This document shows positions 32,999 to 41,527 of a stretch of DNA of 57,496 nucleotides, piece by piece. The stretch's first letter is position 1; each line of letters begins with the position of its first letter. A program made the position numbers and the translations under genes. The DNA is taken from the NCBI GenBank assembly GCA_019745195.1, contig JAIETL010000007.1, positions 1 to 57,496 on the forward strand, read 5' to 3'. The DNA comes from Beijerinckiaceae bacterium. GTDB lineage: Bacteria > Pseudomonadota > Alphaproteobacteria > Rhizobiales > Beijerinckiaceae. The notes beneath the pieces were generated by a model. That model searched no databases and was not told the origin of the DNA. It saw nothing but the letters and a program-made list of their open reading frames with translations.

Positions 32999-34102
32999 AT
33001 GTCGCCGAACACCGTCAACACCGCCTCCCGCAATCTGGCTTTAGACGCCGGCGGCAAGCTGCTCGCCATCCTGCCGGGCCTGGCGCTCTGCCTCGCCGTG
33101 ACCGGTGCAGCGTTTGCGCTGGAGCACATCGAGGAGCGCCTGTTCGATCGCGCCTGGCTGGAAGCGCTGGTACTGGCGATCCTGATCGGGACCGCAGTGC
33201 GGACGGCATGGGCGCCTGGATCGGCATGGCGCAGGGGTATCACATTCTCGGCCAAGACGCTGCTGGAGGTCGCGGTCGTCCTGCTGGGCGCCTCGCTCAG
33301 CGCCGCCACGATCATCGCCGCAGGGCCCGGCCTGCTGCTGGGCATCGCCGGCATCGTCACCGTCGCCATCGCCCTGAGCTACGGCATCGCCCGCGCCTTG
33401 AGCCTGCCGCGCCGGCTGGCGATCCTGATCGCCTGCGGCAACTCGATCTGCGGCAACTCGGCCATTGCAGCGGTCGCGCCCGTCATCGGCGCCGATGGCG
33501 ACGACGTCGCCTCCTCGATCGCCTTCACGGCCGTCCTCGGCGTCCTCGTCGTCCTGGGCCTGCCGCTGCTAATCCCGGCGCTCGGCCTGAGCGCGACCCA
33601 GTTCGGCATCCTGTCGGGCCTCACGGTCTATGCGGTGCCGCAGGTCATAGCCGCGACGGCTCCGGCAGGCGTCGTGGCCGTCCATATCGGCACGCTGGTC
33701 AAGCTCGTGCGCGTGCTGATGCTCGGGCCGGTCGTCCTCGTCCTGTCGATGCTGACCAGCCGTCTGCGCGAGGACAGCGACGAGCTAGCTCCTCACGTCA
33801 CGGCCGGCGACCGTCCGATGCCGAACCGGGTGCCCGTCCACCATCTGGTGCCGTGGTTCATCGTCGCGTTTCTCGTCATGGCCGCGTTCCGCTCTGCAGG
33901 CCTGATCCCGGCGATCGCGCTGCCGTGGATCGCGACTGTCGCCAATCTGCTGACCGTCGTCTCCATGGCGGCGCTCGGGCTCGGCGTCGACATCCGTACG
34001 GTCGCCAAGGCCGGTCCACGTGTTATCGCGGCCGTCACGCTCTCGCTGATCGTGCTGGCCGCCATCAGCTACGCTTTGATCAGGCTGCTCGGGGTCGCCT
34101 GA
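32999..34102 (+). CDS. yeiH: YeiH-family putative sulfate/sulfite exporter
   Basis: A 367-residue polytopic membrane protein (about 9-10 segments) of the YeiH/UPF0324 family. The diagnostic motif CGNSICGNSAIAAVAPVI sits near residue 145, with ILSGLTVYAVPQVIAA further on. Family members are proposed sulfate or sulfite exporters next to LysR regulators of the YeiE/CysB type, exactly the arrangement here (34118, convergent). In this module it would remove sulfate made by the periplasmic sulfite dehydrogenase from taurine-type or sulfonate catabolism. That coupling is inference. Confidence 0.85.
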   Translation: MSPNTVNTASRNLALDAGGKLLAILPGLALCLAVTGAAFALEHIEERLFDRAWLEALVLAILIGTAVRTAWAPGSAWRRGITFSAKTLLEVAVVLLGASLSAATIIAAGPGLLLGIAGIVTVAIALSYGIARALSLPRRLAILIACGNSICGNSAIAAVAPVIGADGDDVASSIAFTAVLGVLVVLGLPLLIPALGLSATQFGILSGLTVYAVPQVIAATAPAGVVAVHIGTLVKLVRVLMLGPVVLVLSMLTSRLREDSDELAPHVTAGDRPMPNRVPVHHLVPWFIVAFLVMAAFRSAGLIPAIALPWIATVANLLTVVSMAALGLGVDIRTVAKAGPRVIAAVTLSLIVLAAISYALIRLLGVA

Positions 34103-34117
34103 CCGGAGCGGCGAACT

Positions 34118-35047
34118 TCATACGCTTCCTCGCGTCTCGCCGCCTGCCTCGATCAGCGCGTAAAACGCTCGTGCCGCCTGCGTGAGGTGGCGTTCCTTAT
34201 GACGCAGGGCCAGGAAATCGCGATGCCTCAGCGCGAACCCGGGCTGGCCATCCCGGACCATGACGTCAACCGCGATCAGCGCGCCAGAGCGCAGGCCCGC
34301 CTCCGCCACCAGACGTGAGATCAGGGTCGCGCCGCCGCCCGCGGCGACGGCCGAGCACACGGCCTCGTTCGAGGGCAGCTCCAGTGCGATCGTCAGGCGG
34401 TCCAATGTGAGACCCGCTCCAGCGAGCGCTTGTTCAAACAATGCGCGCGTACCTGAACCGGGCTCTCGCAACACCCAGGGCGTCGCTGACAACTCACTCG
34501 CATCAACGCAGCCAGGCTCCGCCCAGCCGTGCTCTCGACCCACGACAAGAACCATCTCGTCGGCGCCGACCATCTCGATGGCAAGATGAGGATCATCGAT
34601 CCGTCCCTCGACAAAGCCGAGATCGGCCGCGCCGTCATGGATCGTAGCCGCGATCGTTTCGGTGTTGCCGATCGTCAGACTTAGCGCGATTCCGGGATGG
34701 CGCTCCTGATAGCGCTGCATCAGCGGCGGCAGCCAGTAGTTCGCCACCGTCTGGCTGGCTGCGAGCGCCAGCGTCCCGCGCTTCAGCCCGGCAAGATCGG
34801 CAAGGACGGTCTCGGCCAAAGCCGCGCGCGAAAGCACAGCACGCGCTTCCACCAGAAAGATCTGCCCTGCCTTGGTCAGCACGATGCGCCGCCCGACCCT
34901 GTCGAACAGCTTTACGGCGTGACGCGTCTCGAGCGCGGTGATCGCAGCGCTCGTCGCCGACTGGGTCAGGTTCAGCTCGCGCGCGCCTTGCGTGACATGC
35001 TCGCGCTGGGCAACGGCGACAAAGATCCTGAGCTGTTCAAGGGTCAT
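34118..35047 (-). CDS. LysR-family regulator (YeiE-like)
   Basis: A 309-residue LysR-type regulator: N-terminal wHTH (MTLEQLRIFVAVAQREHVTQ, then ARELNLTQSATSAAITALE) and a C-terminal effector domain (TLALAASQTVANYWLPPLMQ, DLGFVEGRI, WVLREPGSGTRALFEQAL). The sequence style is that of YeiE/CbbR-like proteins that regulate sulfur or carbon genes. It is convergent with yeiH, ending 15 bp away, so it does not share a promoter with it. Confidence 0.87.
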   Translation of the reverse strand: MTLEQLRIFVAVAQREHVTQGARELNLTQSATSAAITALETRHAVKLFDRVGRRIVLTKAGQIFLVEARAVLSRAALAETVLADLAGLKRGTLALAASQTVANYWLPPLMQRYQERHPGIALSLTIGNTETIAATIHDGAADLGFVEGRIDDPHLAIEMVGADEMVLVVGREHGWAEPGCVDASELSATPWVLREPGSGTRALFEQALAGAGLTLDRLTIALELPSNEAVCSAVAAGGGATLISRLVAEAGLRSGALIAVDVMVRDGQPGFALRHRDFLALRHKERHLTQAARAFYALIEAGGETRGSV

Positions 35048-35058
35048 GGCGGCAGAAC

Positions 35059-35625
35059 CTAACCCAGCTTGCCGTTGTCGGACGGCTTATTCTCGTCCTG
35101 CGCCGCGAAGACGTTATGGGCGTAGGCGTCGAGGATCGCCTCCGACCTGGTCAACCGCTCTGCGGCCTCCTCAGCCCGTTGCGCCTTGTAGAAGTCGAGT
35201 TTCTGAATCTTGGCGATCCACGTCTTGAACTTGGTTAGCTCCTGCTCGTTCTCCTCCAGCTCGGCGAAGGTGAAGTGCTTGACGCGGGTCTCCTCGGCGA
35301 TCTCCGCCTCGAAGGCGATGCACTTCTCGATGAACTCCTTGTACTCGTCGTCGCGGTCGGCGTTGAACCGGGCGATGATCTTCTCCTGCTGCTTCTGGTC
35401 GAGACCGACCGTCGCCAGCAGCAGCGCCTCGCCCTCCGCCTCGGCGATCTCGTTCTCGACAACCTTGAGACGACGGAGATGGTCGTCGGTCTTGGGCAGC
35501 ACGCAGACGCCGCCCTGCAGATAGACGGCGCCCATGCCTTTGAGCTTCCGCCAGATCGAGACGCGCTTTCGTGCGGGCTCGGCCGGGACCTTGTAGGTCA
35601 GCAGCAACCATTCCAACGCAGACAT
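35059..35625 (-). CDS. ChrB N-terminal domain protein
   Basis: A 188-residue protein matching the N-terminal domain of chromate-resistance ChrB (LLLTYKVPAEPARKRVSIWR, KLKGMGAVYLQGGVCVLP). The rest is a long charged coiled-coil-like region. Full-length ChrB is about 300 residues with a C-terminal sensor domain, which is absent here. ChrB acts as a chromate-responsive regulator of chrA, but no chrA is nearby. Instead it is divergent from a COG4280 membrane-protein operon, so it may regulate that. It starts 12 bp upstream of the LysR gene, on the same strand. Confidence 0.78.
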   Translation of the reverse strand: MSALEWLLLTYKVPAEPARKRVSIWRKLKGMGAVYLQGGVCVLPKTDDHLRRLKVVENEIAEAEGEALLLATVGLDQKQQEKIIARFNADRDDEYKEFIEKCIAFEAEIAEETRVKHFTFAELEENEQELTKFKTWIAKIQKLDFYKAQRAEEAAERLTRSEAILDAYAHNVFAAQDENKPSDNGKLG

Positions 35626-35712
35626 GGAACCTCTTGATTGTTACGGTCGTTACAAATACAAAGCGATGATCGCCGCTTGATCTAAAATCCATTGTGACAC
35701 CTGGGAACCGAG

Positions 35713-35928
35713 ATGGCCAGCATGTCCGTGCCGTACGACACACCGCCGCTGCCGTCAGTGATCATGAGGGGCCTCTACCTCGGCGTGATCGGCATCGTCG
35801 CGGGCTCCACCCTGATCGGGTTCCGGATCGATGGCTCAATCGAGAGCATCGGACATCCGGCTCTCATCCTGCTTCTCGCGGCCATCCTGGTCGTGGGTCT
35901 GCATCTGGCACCTCCGCCATCGTCCTGA
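35713..35928 (+). CDS. Small two-TM membrane protein
   Basis: A 71-residue protein with two hydrophobic segments (GLYLGVIGIVAGSTLIGFRI and ALILLLAAILVVGLHLA). No family recognised. It leads an operon with the COG4280-type protein (19-bp gap) and another small membrane protein, opposite the ChrB-N gene. Confidence 0.6.
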   Translation: MASMSVPYDTPPLPSVIMRGLYLGVIGIVAGSTLIGFRIDGSIESIGHPALILLLAAILVVGLHLAPPPSS

Positions 35929-35947
35929 ACACTGAAAGGGATCGGCC

Positions 35948-36694
35948 ATGATGACCTGGGCGACTGCCGCGCCTGCGATTTCCGCCACGTTCCTCGCCTC
36001 GATCGTCGAGGTGGTCGAGGCCTTCACCATCGTGCTCGCCGTCGGGACCGTCCAAGGTTGGCGACCTGCCTTGGCCGGCACCGCCGCCGGGCTCGGCGTT
36101 CTCGGTCTTCTGGTGCTCGCGCTTGGGCCGGTGCTCGACAAGGTCCCGATCCAAAGCCTGCAGCTCGTAATCGGCATCTTGCTGCTGCTCTTCGGCCTTC
36201 GCTGGCTGCGGAAAGCGATCCTGCGGGCGGCGGGCATCATCGCACTTCATGACGAGGAGCAGGCCTTCGCAAAGGAGACGTCGCTCCTGCAAGACGCCGC
36301 GCGCAAGCGCATCTCCCATCTCGACTGGATTGCAGGGCTGGCGGCCTTCAAGGCCGTGGTGCTGGAGGGAGTCGAGGTTGTCTTCATCGTCATCGCGGTC
36401 GGCGCCGGGCGCGGCCTGCTCTGGCCTGCGGCTCTGGGGGCGCTCGCCGCCTGCATTCTCGTCCTGGTGATCGGCATAGCCGTTCACAAGCCACTCTCCC
36501 GAGTGCCGGAAAACACCCTGAAGTTCGGCGTAGGCGTCATGCTGTCGGCCTTCGGAGTGTTCTGGACCGGCGAGGGACTTGGGGTGGAATGGCCCGGTCA
36601 CGACGCGGCCATTCTCGTGCTGGCCGCGATTTTCCTGTCAGCCGGGCTCGCCTTGATCTCGCTCGCCCGCCGCCCCGTGGAGATCGCCCGATGA
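35948..36694 (+). CDS. COG4280-type predicted membrane transporter
   Basis: A 248-residue polytopic protein with two similar halves. IVEVVEAFTIVLAVGTVQGW in the first and VVLEGVEVVFIVIAVGAGRG in the second, each with Glu residues inside a membrane segment. The duplicated E-x-x-E/E-G-x-E motifs recall ion transporters with intramembrane carboxylates (GDT1, OFeT), but the family has no proven substrate. A charged loop (ALHDEEQAFAKETSLLQDAA) joins the halves. It is flanked by two tiny membrane proteins and divergent from a ChrB-N protein, suggesting a regulated transport unit. Confidence 0.7.
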   Translation: MMTWATAAPAISATFLASIVEVVEAFTIVLAVGTVQGWRPALAGTAAGLGVLGLLVLALGPVLDKVPIQSLQLVIGILLLLFGLRWLRKAILRAAGIIALHDEEQAFAKETSLLQDAARKRISHLDWIAGLAAFKAVVLEGVEVVFIVIAVGAGRGLLWPAALGALAACILVLVIGIAVHKPLSRVPENTLKFGVGVMLSAFGVFWTGEGLGVEWPGHDAAILVLAAIFLSAGLALISLARRPVEIAR

Positions 36695-36897
36695 CCGTGT
36701 TACGCCTCATCTTTGACGAGTTCGTCGGTCTGTTCGTGGACGACGAGCAACTCGCTCTCTCAATTCTGGCGGTCGTGGCCGGCTGCTGGCTTGTGGTTCA
36801 CTACGTTCACGACAACTCGATCACCATTGGGCTCCTACTCCTGTTCGGATGTCTCGGTGTCCTGATGGCCAGCGTGGTGAAGGGTGCAAGGCGATAG
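36691..36897 (+). CDS. Small membrane protein (68 aa)
   Basis: A 68-residue protein with two hydrophobic segments (LSILAVVAGCWLVVHYV and ITIGLLLLFGCLGVLMASVV). It starts on an ATGA overlap with the COG4280-type gene, so it is translationally coupled and may be an accessory subunit. No family recognised. Confidence 0.62.
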   Translation: MTVLRLIFDEFVGLFVDDEQLALSILAVVAGCWLVVHYVHDNSITIGLLLLFGCLGVLMASVVKGARR

Positions 36898-36904
36898 GTC
36901 GAAG

Positions 36905-37008
36905 ATGGCGGACACGAGAGGCACGCGCGCCGTTGCTCCCAACCGGCCATATGCGGTGCCTTTGATCCTGACCGGCACCGCGGCTGTCGTGAGCTTCGCG
37001 ATCCTAGC
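36905..37008 (+). pseudogene. Gene fragment cut by IS21-type end
   Basis: Starts MADTRGTRAVAPNRPYAVPL, with a hydrophobic segment (LILTGTAAVVSFAILA), then runs into the insertion-sequence end at about 37009. Seven bases after the previous gene, it is the broken 5' end of a fourth operon member. Its family cannot be told from 35 residues. Confidence 0.55.
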
Positions 37009-37311
37009 TGCTGATTCCGAGGGATGTCGCCCCCTTGTTCCGAGATTAATCCGCCCCCGGATTCCGAGATGATGCCGCCCCCTGTCGGGCGGTAAGATCG
37101 CGGGTCCTCTGCTGGCTTAGGCTTGCTCCTTTTGGCGTGTCCGAGGGGAGCGATTGATGTCGGCGGAGAGGGTGAGCATGCGGCGCGTCCGCGAGATTTT
37201 GCGATATCGGTTCGAGCAGGGGCTCGGCCACAAGGCGATCTCGGTGCGCGTCGGCGCGGCGCCCTCGACAGTGCGCGAGACGCTACGGAGTGCAAGTGCG
37301 GCGGGGCTGTT
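37009..37311 (+). mobile_element. Truncated IS21-family element (left end plus istA start)
   Basis: The end carries three direct copies of a unit close to TTCCGAG-N3-AT-N2-CGCCCCC at 24-bp spacing, typical of IS21-family ends. The frame starting at 37157 encodes RVSMRRVREILRYRFEQGLG, then HKAISVRVGAAPSTVRETLR, the HTH of IstA. After about 50 codons the sequence switches to an unrelated ABC-transporter protein, so istA is truncated and istB absent. Confidence 0.75.
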
Positions 37312-37737
37312 CTCGCTGCTGGAATCGGGCCGCTGCGACATGATCGAGCCCGTCACGAACCTTCCGGCCCGCGCGCTGCGCGGCGACTTCACGCCGATAC
37401 CTGCGTTCCATGCGCCTGTCTATGTCGGCCTGAAGCCGAATTCGACGGTACAAAAGCCGGAGGATCTGAACGCGTAGAACATCCGCTTCGCCACGCTCCA
37501 GGGCACCTCGCAGCTCGCCGTGGCGCGGCGTACCTTCCCGAAGGCGCAGTTCGCCTCCTTCCCCTCGGCGACGGACGCCATCAACGAGGTCGCGTCGGGC
37601 CGCGCCGACGCCACCGTGCAGTCCTCGTCAAGCATCGTGCGGGCGCTGGATGCCGGAGCGCGCATCAAGCTGCTGCCGACCGGCGCCCTCTATCTCGAAA
37701 GCGTCAGCTTCTTCATGCGCCAGGGCGAGGCGCGTCG
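37312..37737 (+). pseudogene. Fragment of ABC transporter substrate-binding protein
   Basis: In frame with the IstA stub the sequence becomes a family-3-type solute-binding protein: CDMIEPVTNLPAR, FHAPVYVGLKPNSTVQKPED, then after an in-frame TAG (37475-37477) NIRFATLQGTSQLAVARRTF, SATDAINEVASGRADATVQ and LLPTGALYLESVSFFMRQG. The 5' part and the C-terminus are missing and there is a nonsense codon, so it is dead. It is joined at about 37738 to an integrase fragment on the other strand. Confidence 0.72.
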
Positions 37738-38117
37738 CGATATTCGGTGACGAACGCCTCGATGCGATCGTTGAAATCGTAGTCCGCGTCGAGCTTGTTG
37801 ACGGCGTCCCGGTAGGCCTCGCCTGCCAACGCCTTGACCTCGATCGGCGTCAGGGTGTGGACGGACGCGCGCAGCGAGTCCCAGTAGGCTGCCAAACGGC
37901 CCAGCGCCGCCTGGAAACAGTCCTTAGCCTCGCGGGCGCTCTTGGTGCGCAGCGAGATGTAGACCTTGTCGGAGATGGTGACGGTGACGGGGTCGCCGGC
38001 GATCGGCAGCGTCACGGCACGGCCGCGCGCGACCTCTCGGAGCTCGTTCGGCACCCGAACGTTGAGGTAGTAGGATCCCGACTTGGTAGCGAAGGGACGG
38101 GGCATCGCGAGGGCCAT
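37738..38117 (-). pseudogene. Truncated tyrosine recombinase/integrase, N-terminal part
   Basis: About 126 residues from a start at 38117: ATKSGSYYLNVRVPNELREV, then ISLRTKSAREAKDCFQAALG and a helical segment. This is the N-terminal arm-binding region (DUF6538-like) of phage-type integrases. The core-binding and catalytic domains with R-H-R-Y are missing; the gene stops at the junction with the ABC-transporter fragment. A tRNA-Leu 3' end lies 82 bp upstream, the classic integrase-attachment site arrangement. Confidence 0.72.
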
Positions 38118-38198
38118 GTGTGAAACCGCTGTGTGAAAGCGGATAGCCGATAAGCCCTTATAAAACCGTAACTCTTTGTCCTGCTGAGGAAAAAGCGT

Positions 38199-38225
38199 TG
38201 TGCCCAGGAGAGGACCCGAACCTAC
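38199..38225 (-). tRNA. tRNA-Leu 3'-end fragment (att-like site)
   Basis: On the minus strand this reads as a T-arm and acceptor end, GGTTCGGGTCCTCTCCTGG then GCACA, very close to the 3' end of alphaproteobacterial tRNA-Leu. The 5' part of a tRNA is not present, so it is not a functional gene. It is best read as an attachment-site copy left by integration next to the truncated integrase. The rest of 38226-38367 shows nothing I can support. Confidence 0.6.
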
Positions 38226-38367
38226 CGGTCAGTCCCAATCTCATGAAAAACAAGGGAAATTCCGGCGGAGCCCCAACCATTGAGTGGGAACAATGATTGA
38301 GAGCATATAAGGGCCAAAATAGCAGGTCCAAGGGGACTTACAACAGGGTCGTGGCCTTTTACGCCGG

Positions 38368-38811
38368 CTAATGCCGATCGTACCCGCATTGGCTGTGGTC
38401 CGCCAGCGCCTCGATGATGGCGCAGTCGCAGGCCGTGACTCCGCCAGAGCAGGCTGCAGCGATGCGTTCCAATTCCTTCTCCAGCGAGCGGAGCCGCGCG
38501 ATCTTGTGGCGCACCTCGTCGAGATGGGCGACCGAAATCGCGTGGGCCTCGTCGCATGCCATGCCGGGGTTGTCGGACAGCCTTAGTAGGGCGCGGATGC
38601 CGTCGACGGGAAAACCGAGGTCGCGGGCATGCTTGATAAAGGCGAGCCGCTCGACGTGGGCGCGGCCATAGCGGCGCTGGTTGCCCTCTGAGCGCTCTGG
38701 CTGCGGAAGAAGCCCGACCTGCTCGTAATAGCGGATCGTCTCAACCTTCACGCCGGTCCGGTCCGAGAGCGATCCGATCGGCATGACGCGCGCGAGATTT
38801 TTTGCGTCCAT
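38368..38811 (-). CDS. MerR-family Zn/Cd/Pb-type regulator
   Basis: A 147-residue MerR protein. HTH IGSLSDRTGVKVETIRYYEQ, then the typical dimerisation helix. Metal-site cysteines: one in GMACDEAHA, and a C-terminal cluster CSGGVTACDCAIIEALADHS with QCGYDRH. This layout is that of CadR/PbrR/ZntR rather than CueR. The start at 38811 has GAGG 9 nt upstream. It is divergent from the P1B-type ATPase, with its operator in between. Confidence 0.87.
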   Translation of the reverse strand: MDAKNLARVMPIGSLSDRTGVKVETIRYYEQVGLLPQPERSEGNQRRYGRAHVERLAFIKHARDLGFPVDGIRALLRLSDNPGMACDEAHAISVAHLDEVRHKIARLRSLEKELERIAAACSGGVTACDCAIIEALADHSQCGYDRH

Positions 38812-38824
38812 CTCATTTTACCTC

Positions 38825-38855
38825 TTGAACCTGAAGTGGCTAGAGATCGTATGTG
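38825..38855 (+). promoter_or_regulatory. MerR-type promoter of the ATPase operon
   Basis: TTGAAC (38825-38830), an abnormally long 19-bp spacer, TATGTG (38850-38855): the geometry of MerR-activated promoters. The left half-site ACCTGA and core AAGTGGC match the operators at 45991 and 46392; the right half is degenerate. Confidence 0.65.
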
Positions 38856-38889
38856 GGTTGTCTCACAGCGCCTGCAAGCGGAGACGACT

Positions 38890-41511
38890 ATGACAGCGAC
38901 CTCGGACACCAAGCTCCAGAACCTGAGCTGGAAGGTCGGCGGGATGGATTGTGCGAGCTGCGCGGCGACGATCCACGGCGCCGTGGAGCGCCTGCCCGGA
39001 GTCAGCGACGTCAAGCTCTCGGTCATGTCGGAAACGCTGGCGCTTGCGCTCGACGAGAGCCAGACCAAGCGCGAAGCGATCGAGAAGCGCGTCGCAGGCC
39101 TCGGTTACATCTTGACGGTGCTGGTGGCGAAGGCGACGCCGGTCCCGGAGCCGGCAGCCACGTGCGGCTGCAGCCATCCCCATAAGCCGGCGGACGCGAC
39201 GACCACGGCCGGGATCCAACGCAGCCCGGAGCCCTTGAGCTGGAAGGTCGGCGGCATGGATTGTCCAGGCTGCGCTGCGACCATTCGTGGTGCGCTCGAG
39301 CGCTTGCCTGGCGTCAGCGACGTCAAGCTCTCGGTAATGTCTGAAACCCTGACGCTCGCGCTCGACGAGACCCAGACGAAGCGCGACGCAGTCGAGAAGC
39401 GCATCGCCAGCCTCGGCTTCACCACCGCCGTGGTTGCGCCGAAGACGCAAGCGTCGAGCCCCGCAGCCGGTAATCGTCGCGAGCATGAAGATCATGCCGG
39501 GCATGATCATGCGGTTCATAGCCATTCTCATGACCATGATGGACACGCCGCCAGGCAAGGGACGGCCGACACGGTCGGCAAACAGGCCGTCGACACCGGG
39601 CACGGCCTGCCGGGCCATGTCCATGAAGCGACCCCGGACGGCGTGTCCTGGTACCAGACCAATAAGGGCCGTCTCGTGCTGACGACGGGCGCGCTGCTCG
39701 GTGCGGCCTGGGCCACCAGCCTGGTCTGGCCCGCCGCCGCGCACTGGGCGTTCATCGCGGCCTGCGTGATCGGCATCGTCCCCGTGGCGCGCAAGGCCTA
39801 TGCGGCCGCCAGCGCCGGCATGCCCTTCACCATCGAGATGCTGATGACGATCGCCGCCACCGGCGCGCTGGTCATCGGCGCGGCCGAGGAAGCGGCTCTG
39901 GTCGTGTTCCTCTTCGCGGTCGGAGAAGTGCTGGAGGGAGTCGCAGCAGACAAGGCGCGGGCCTCGATCCGCGCGCTTGGCGAGCTCGTGCCCAAGACCG
40001 CCATTATCGAGGAAAACGGCGAAACCCGCACGGTCGATGCTGCGGCGCTCAACATCGGTCAGACCGTGCTGGTGCGCCCGGGCGACCGCATCCCGGCCGA
40101 TGGCGAGATCACGGATGGCGTCTCCGGCATCGACGAGAGCCCGGTCACCGGCGAGTCGGTTCCCAAGACCAAGGGCATCGGCGAGCCGGTCTTCGCCGGC
40201 TCGGTCAACAGCGAGGCGGCGCTGCGGGTGCGCGTGACCAAGGCTGCCGAGGACAATACGATCGCGCGCATCATCCGGCTGGTCGAGGAGGCACAGGAGG
40301 CGCGCGCGCCGACCGAACGCTTCATCGACCGGTTTTCGCGGGTCTACATGCCGGCCATCGTCGGTCTTGCCGTGCTCGTCGCGATCGTGCCGCCCTTGCT
40401 GCTCGGGGCCGAGTGGTCGGTCTGGATCTACCGGGCCCTGGCGCTGCTGCTGATCGGCTGCCCCTGCGCGCTGGTCATCTCGGTGCCGGCCTCGATCGCC
40501 GCCTCGCTCTCCACCGGCGCACGCCAGGGCCTGCTGATGAAGGGCGGCGTCGTCATCGAGGCTGCCGCGAAGACCGGCGTCGTCGCCTTCGACAAGACCG
40601 GCACGCTCACGCAGGGCCGCCCGCGCGTCACGGAGGTCGTCGCGCTGGCACGGACCGAACGGGAGGTCGTAGAACTCGCGGCCTCCGTCGAGACCGGATC
40701 GAGCCACCCGCTGGCGCTGGCGATCATCGAGCGCGCCAAGGGACATGCGATCCCGGTGCGCAATGCCACCGAGGCGAAGGCCATCGCCGGGCAGGGCGTC
40801 ACCGGTACGCTGGACGGAGCCACAATCTTCGTCGGGGCGCCGCGCCACGCGCTCTCGCGAGCCAACTTCGACGACCAGGCGAAGGCGGCCGTCGAGCAGT
40901 TGGAGACCGCCGGCAAGACCGTCGCAGCCGTGATCGCGGACGGCGTCCTCGCCGGCTTGATCGCTATGCGGGACGAACCGCGCGAGGACGCCGCCGCCGG
41001 CATAGCCGAGTTGAAGGCGATGGGGATCCGCTCGCTGATGCTGACCGGCGACAACGCCCGCACGGGGGCGGCCATCGCCGGCTCGCTGGGCATGGAGCAC
41101 AAGGCCGAGTTGATGCCGGAGGACAAGGTCACCGCGATCAAGGCGCTGTCAGCCGAGGCCTCTGTCATGATGATCGGCGACGGCATCAATGACGCGCCGG
41201 CGCTCGCCGCCGCCGGCATCGGTGTGGCGATGGGCTCGGGCACCGACGTCGCACTGGAAACCGCCGACGCGGCGATCCTGAAGAGCCGGGTCCGGGACGT
41301 CGCAGCCATGATCAGGCTTGCGCGGGCGACGATGGGCAACATCCGGGTCAACATCGCCATCGCACTCGGGCTGAAAGCCGTGTTCCTCGTCACCACGGTG
41401 TTCGGCTACACCGGCCTCTGGGTCGCGATCCTGGCCGATACCGGCGCCACGGTCATTGTGACGGCCAACGCGCTGCGGCTGCTGCGCTTCAACGCCGGCC
41501 GCGTCGGCTGA
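38890..41511 (+). CDS. P1B-2-type Zn/Cd/Pb-exporting ATPase
   Basis: An 873-residue heavy-metal ATPase (ZntA/CadA/PbrA type). Two N-terminal HMA domains (GMDCASC with C21/C24 and GMDCPGC near 126), a His-rich linker (HEDHAGHDHAVHSHSHDHDG), the metal-path motif CPC at C524-C526, phosphorylation site D568 in DKTGTLT, and GDGINDAP. The CPC motif with double HMA and a His-rich linker supports divalent soft metals more than Cu+. The start at 38890 is used because the upstream in-frame ATG at 38836 lies inside the MerR promoter. Confidence 0.93.
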   Translation: MTATSDTKLQNLSWKVGGMDCASCAATIHGAVERLPGVSDVKLSVMSETLALALDESQTKREAIEKRVAGLGYILTVLVAKATPVPEPAATCGCSHPHKPADATTTAGIQRSPEPLSWKVGGMDCPGCAATIRGALERLPGVSDVKLSVMSETLTLALDETQTKRDAVEKRIASLGFTTAVVAPKTQASSPAAGNRREHEDHAGHDHAVHSHSHDHDGHAARQGTADTVGKQAVDTGHGLPGHVHEATPDGVSWYQTNKGRLVLTTGALLGAAWATSLVWPAAAHWAFIAACVIGIVPVARKAYAAASAGMPFTIEMLMTIAATGALVIGAAEEAALVVFLFAVGEVLEGVAADKARASIRALGELVPKTAIIEENGETRTVDAAALNIGQTVLVRPGDRIPADGEITDGVSGIDESPVTGESVPKTKGIGEPVFAGSVNSEAALRVRVTKAAEDNTIARIIRLVEEAQEARAPTERFIDRFSRVYMPAIVGLAVLVAIVPPLLLGAEWSVWIYRALALLLIGCPCALVISVPASIAASLSTGARQGLLMKGGVVIEAAAKTGVVAFDKTGTLTQGRPRVTEVVALARTEREVVELAASVETGSSHPLALAIIERAKGHAIPVRNATEAKAIAGQGVTGTLDGATIFVGAPRHALSRANFDDQAKAAVEQLETAGKTVAAVIADGVLAGLIAMRDEPREDAAAGIAELKAMGIRSLMLTGDNARTGAAIAGSLGMEHKAELMPEDKVTAIKALSAEASVMMIGDGINDAPALAAAGIGVAMGSGTDVALETADAAILKSRVRDVAAMIRLARATMGNIRVNIAIALGLKAVFLVTTVFGYTGLWVAILADTGATVIVTANALRLLRFNAGRVG

Positions 41512-41527
41512 GCGGAAGGAACGCGCC

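Noticed and set aside
37154..37477. A single 107-codon gene joining IstA-like and transporter-like sequence
   Set aside because: The two halves belong to unrelated families and the frame ends at a nonsense codon inside the transporter homology; it is a fusion of fragments.
38199..38225. Complete tRNA-Leu gene
   Set aside because: Only the T-arm/acceptor end is present; the adjoining sequence does not fold into D and anticodon arms.
38863..41100. Minus-strand frame of 745 codons
   Set aside because: Antisense to the P1B ATPase; long antisense frames are common in high-GC coding DNA. No motif or RBS.
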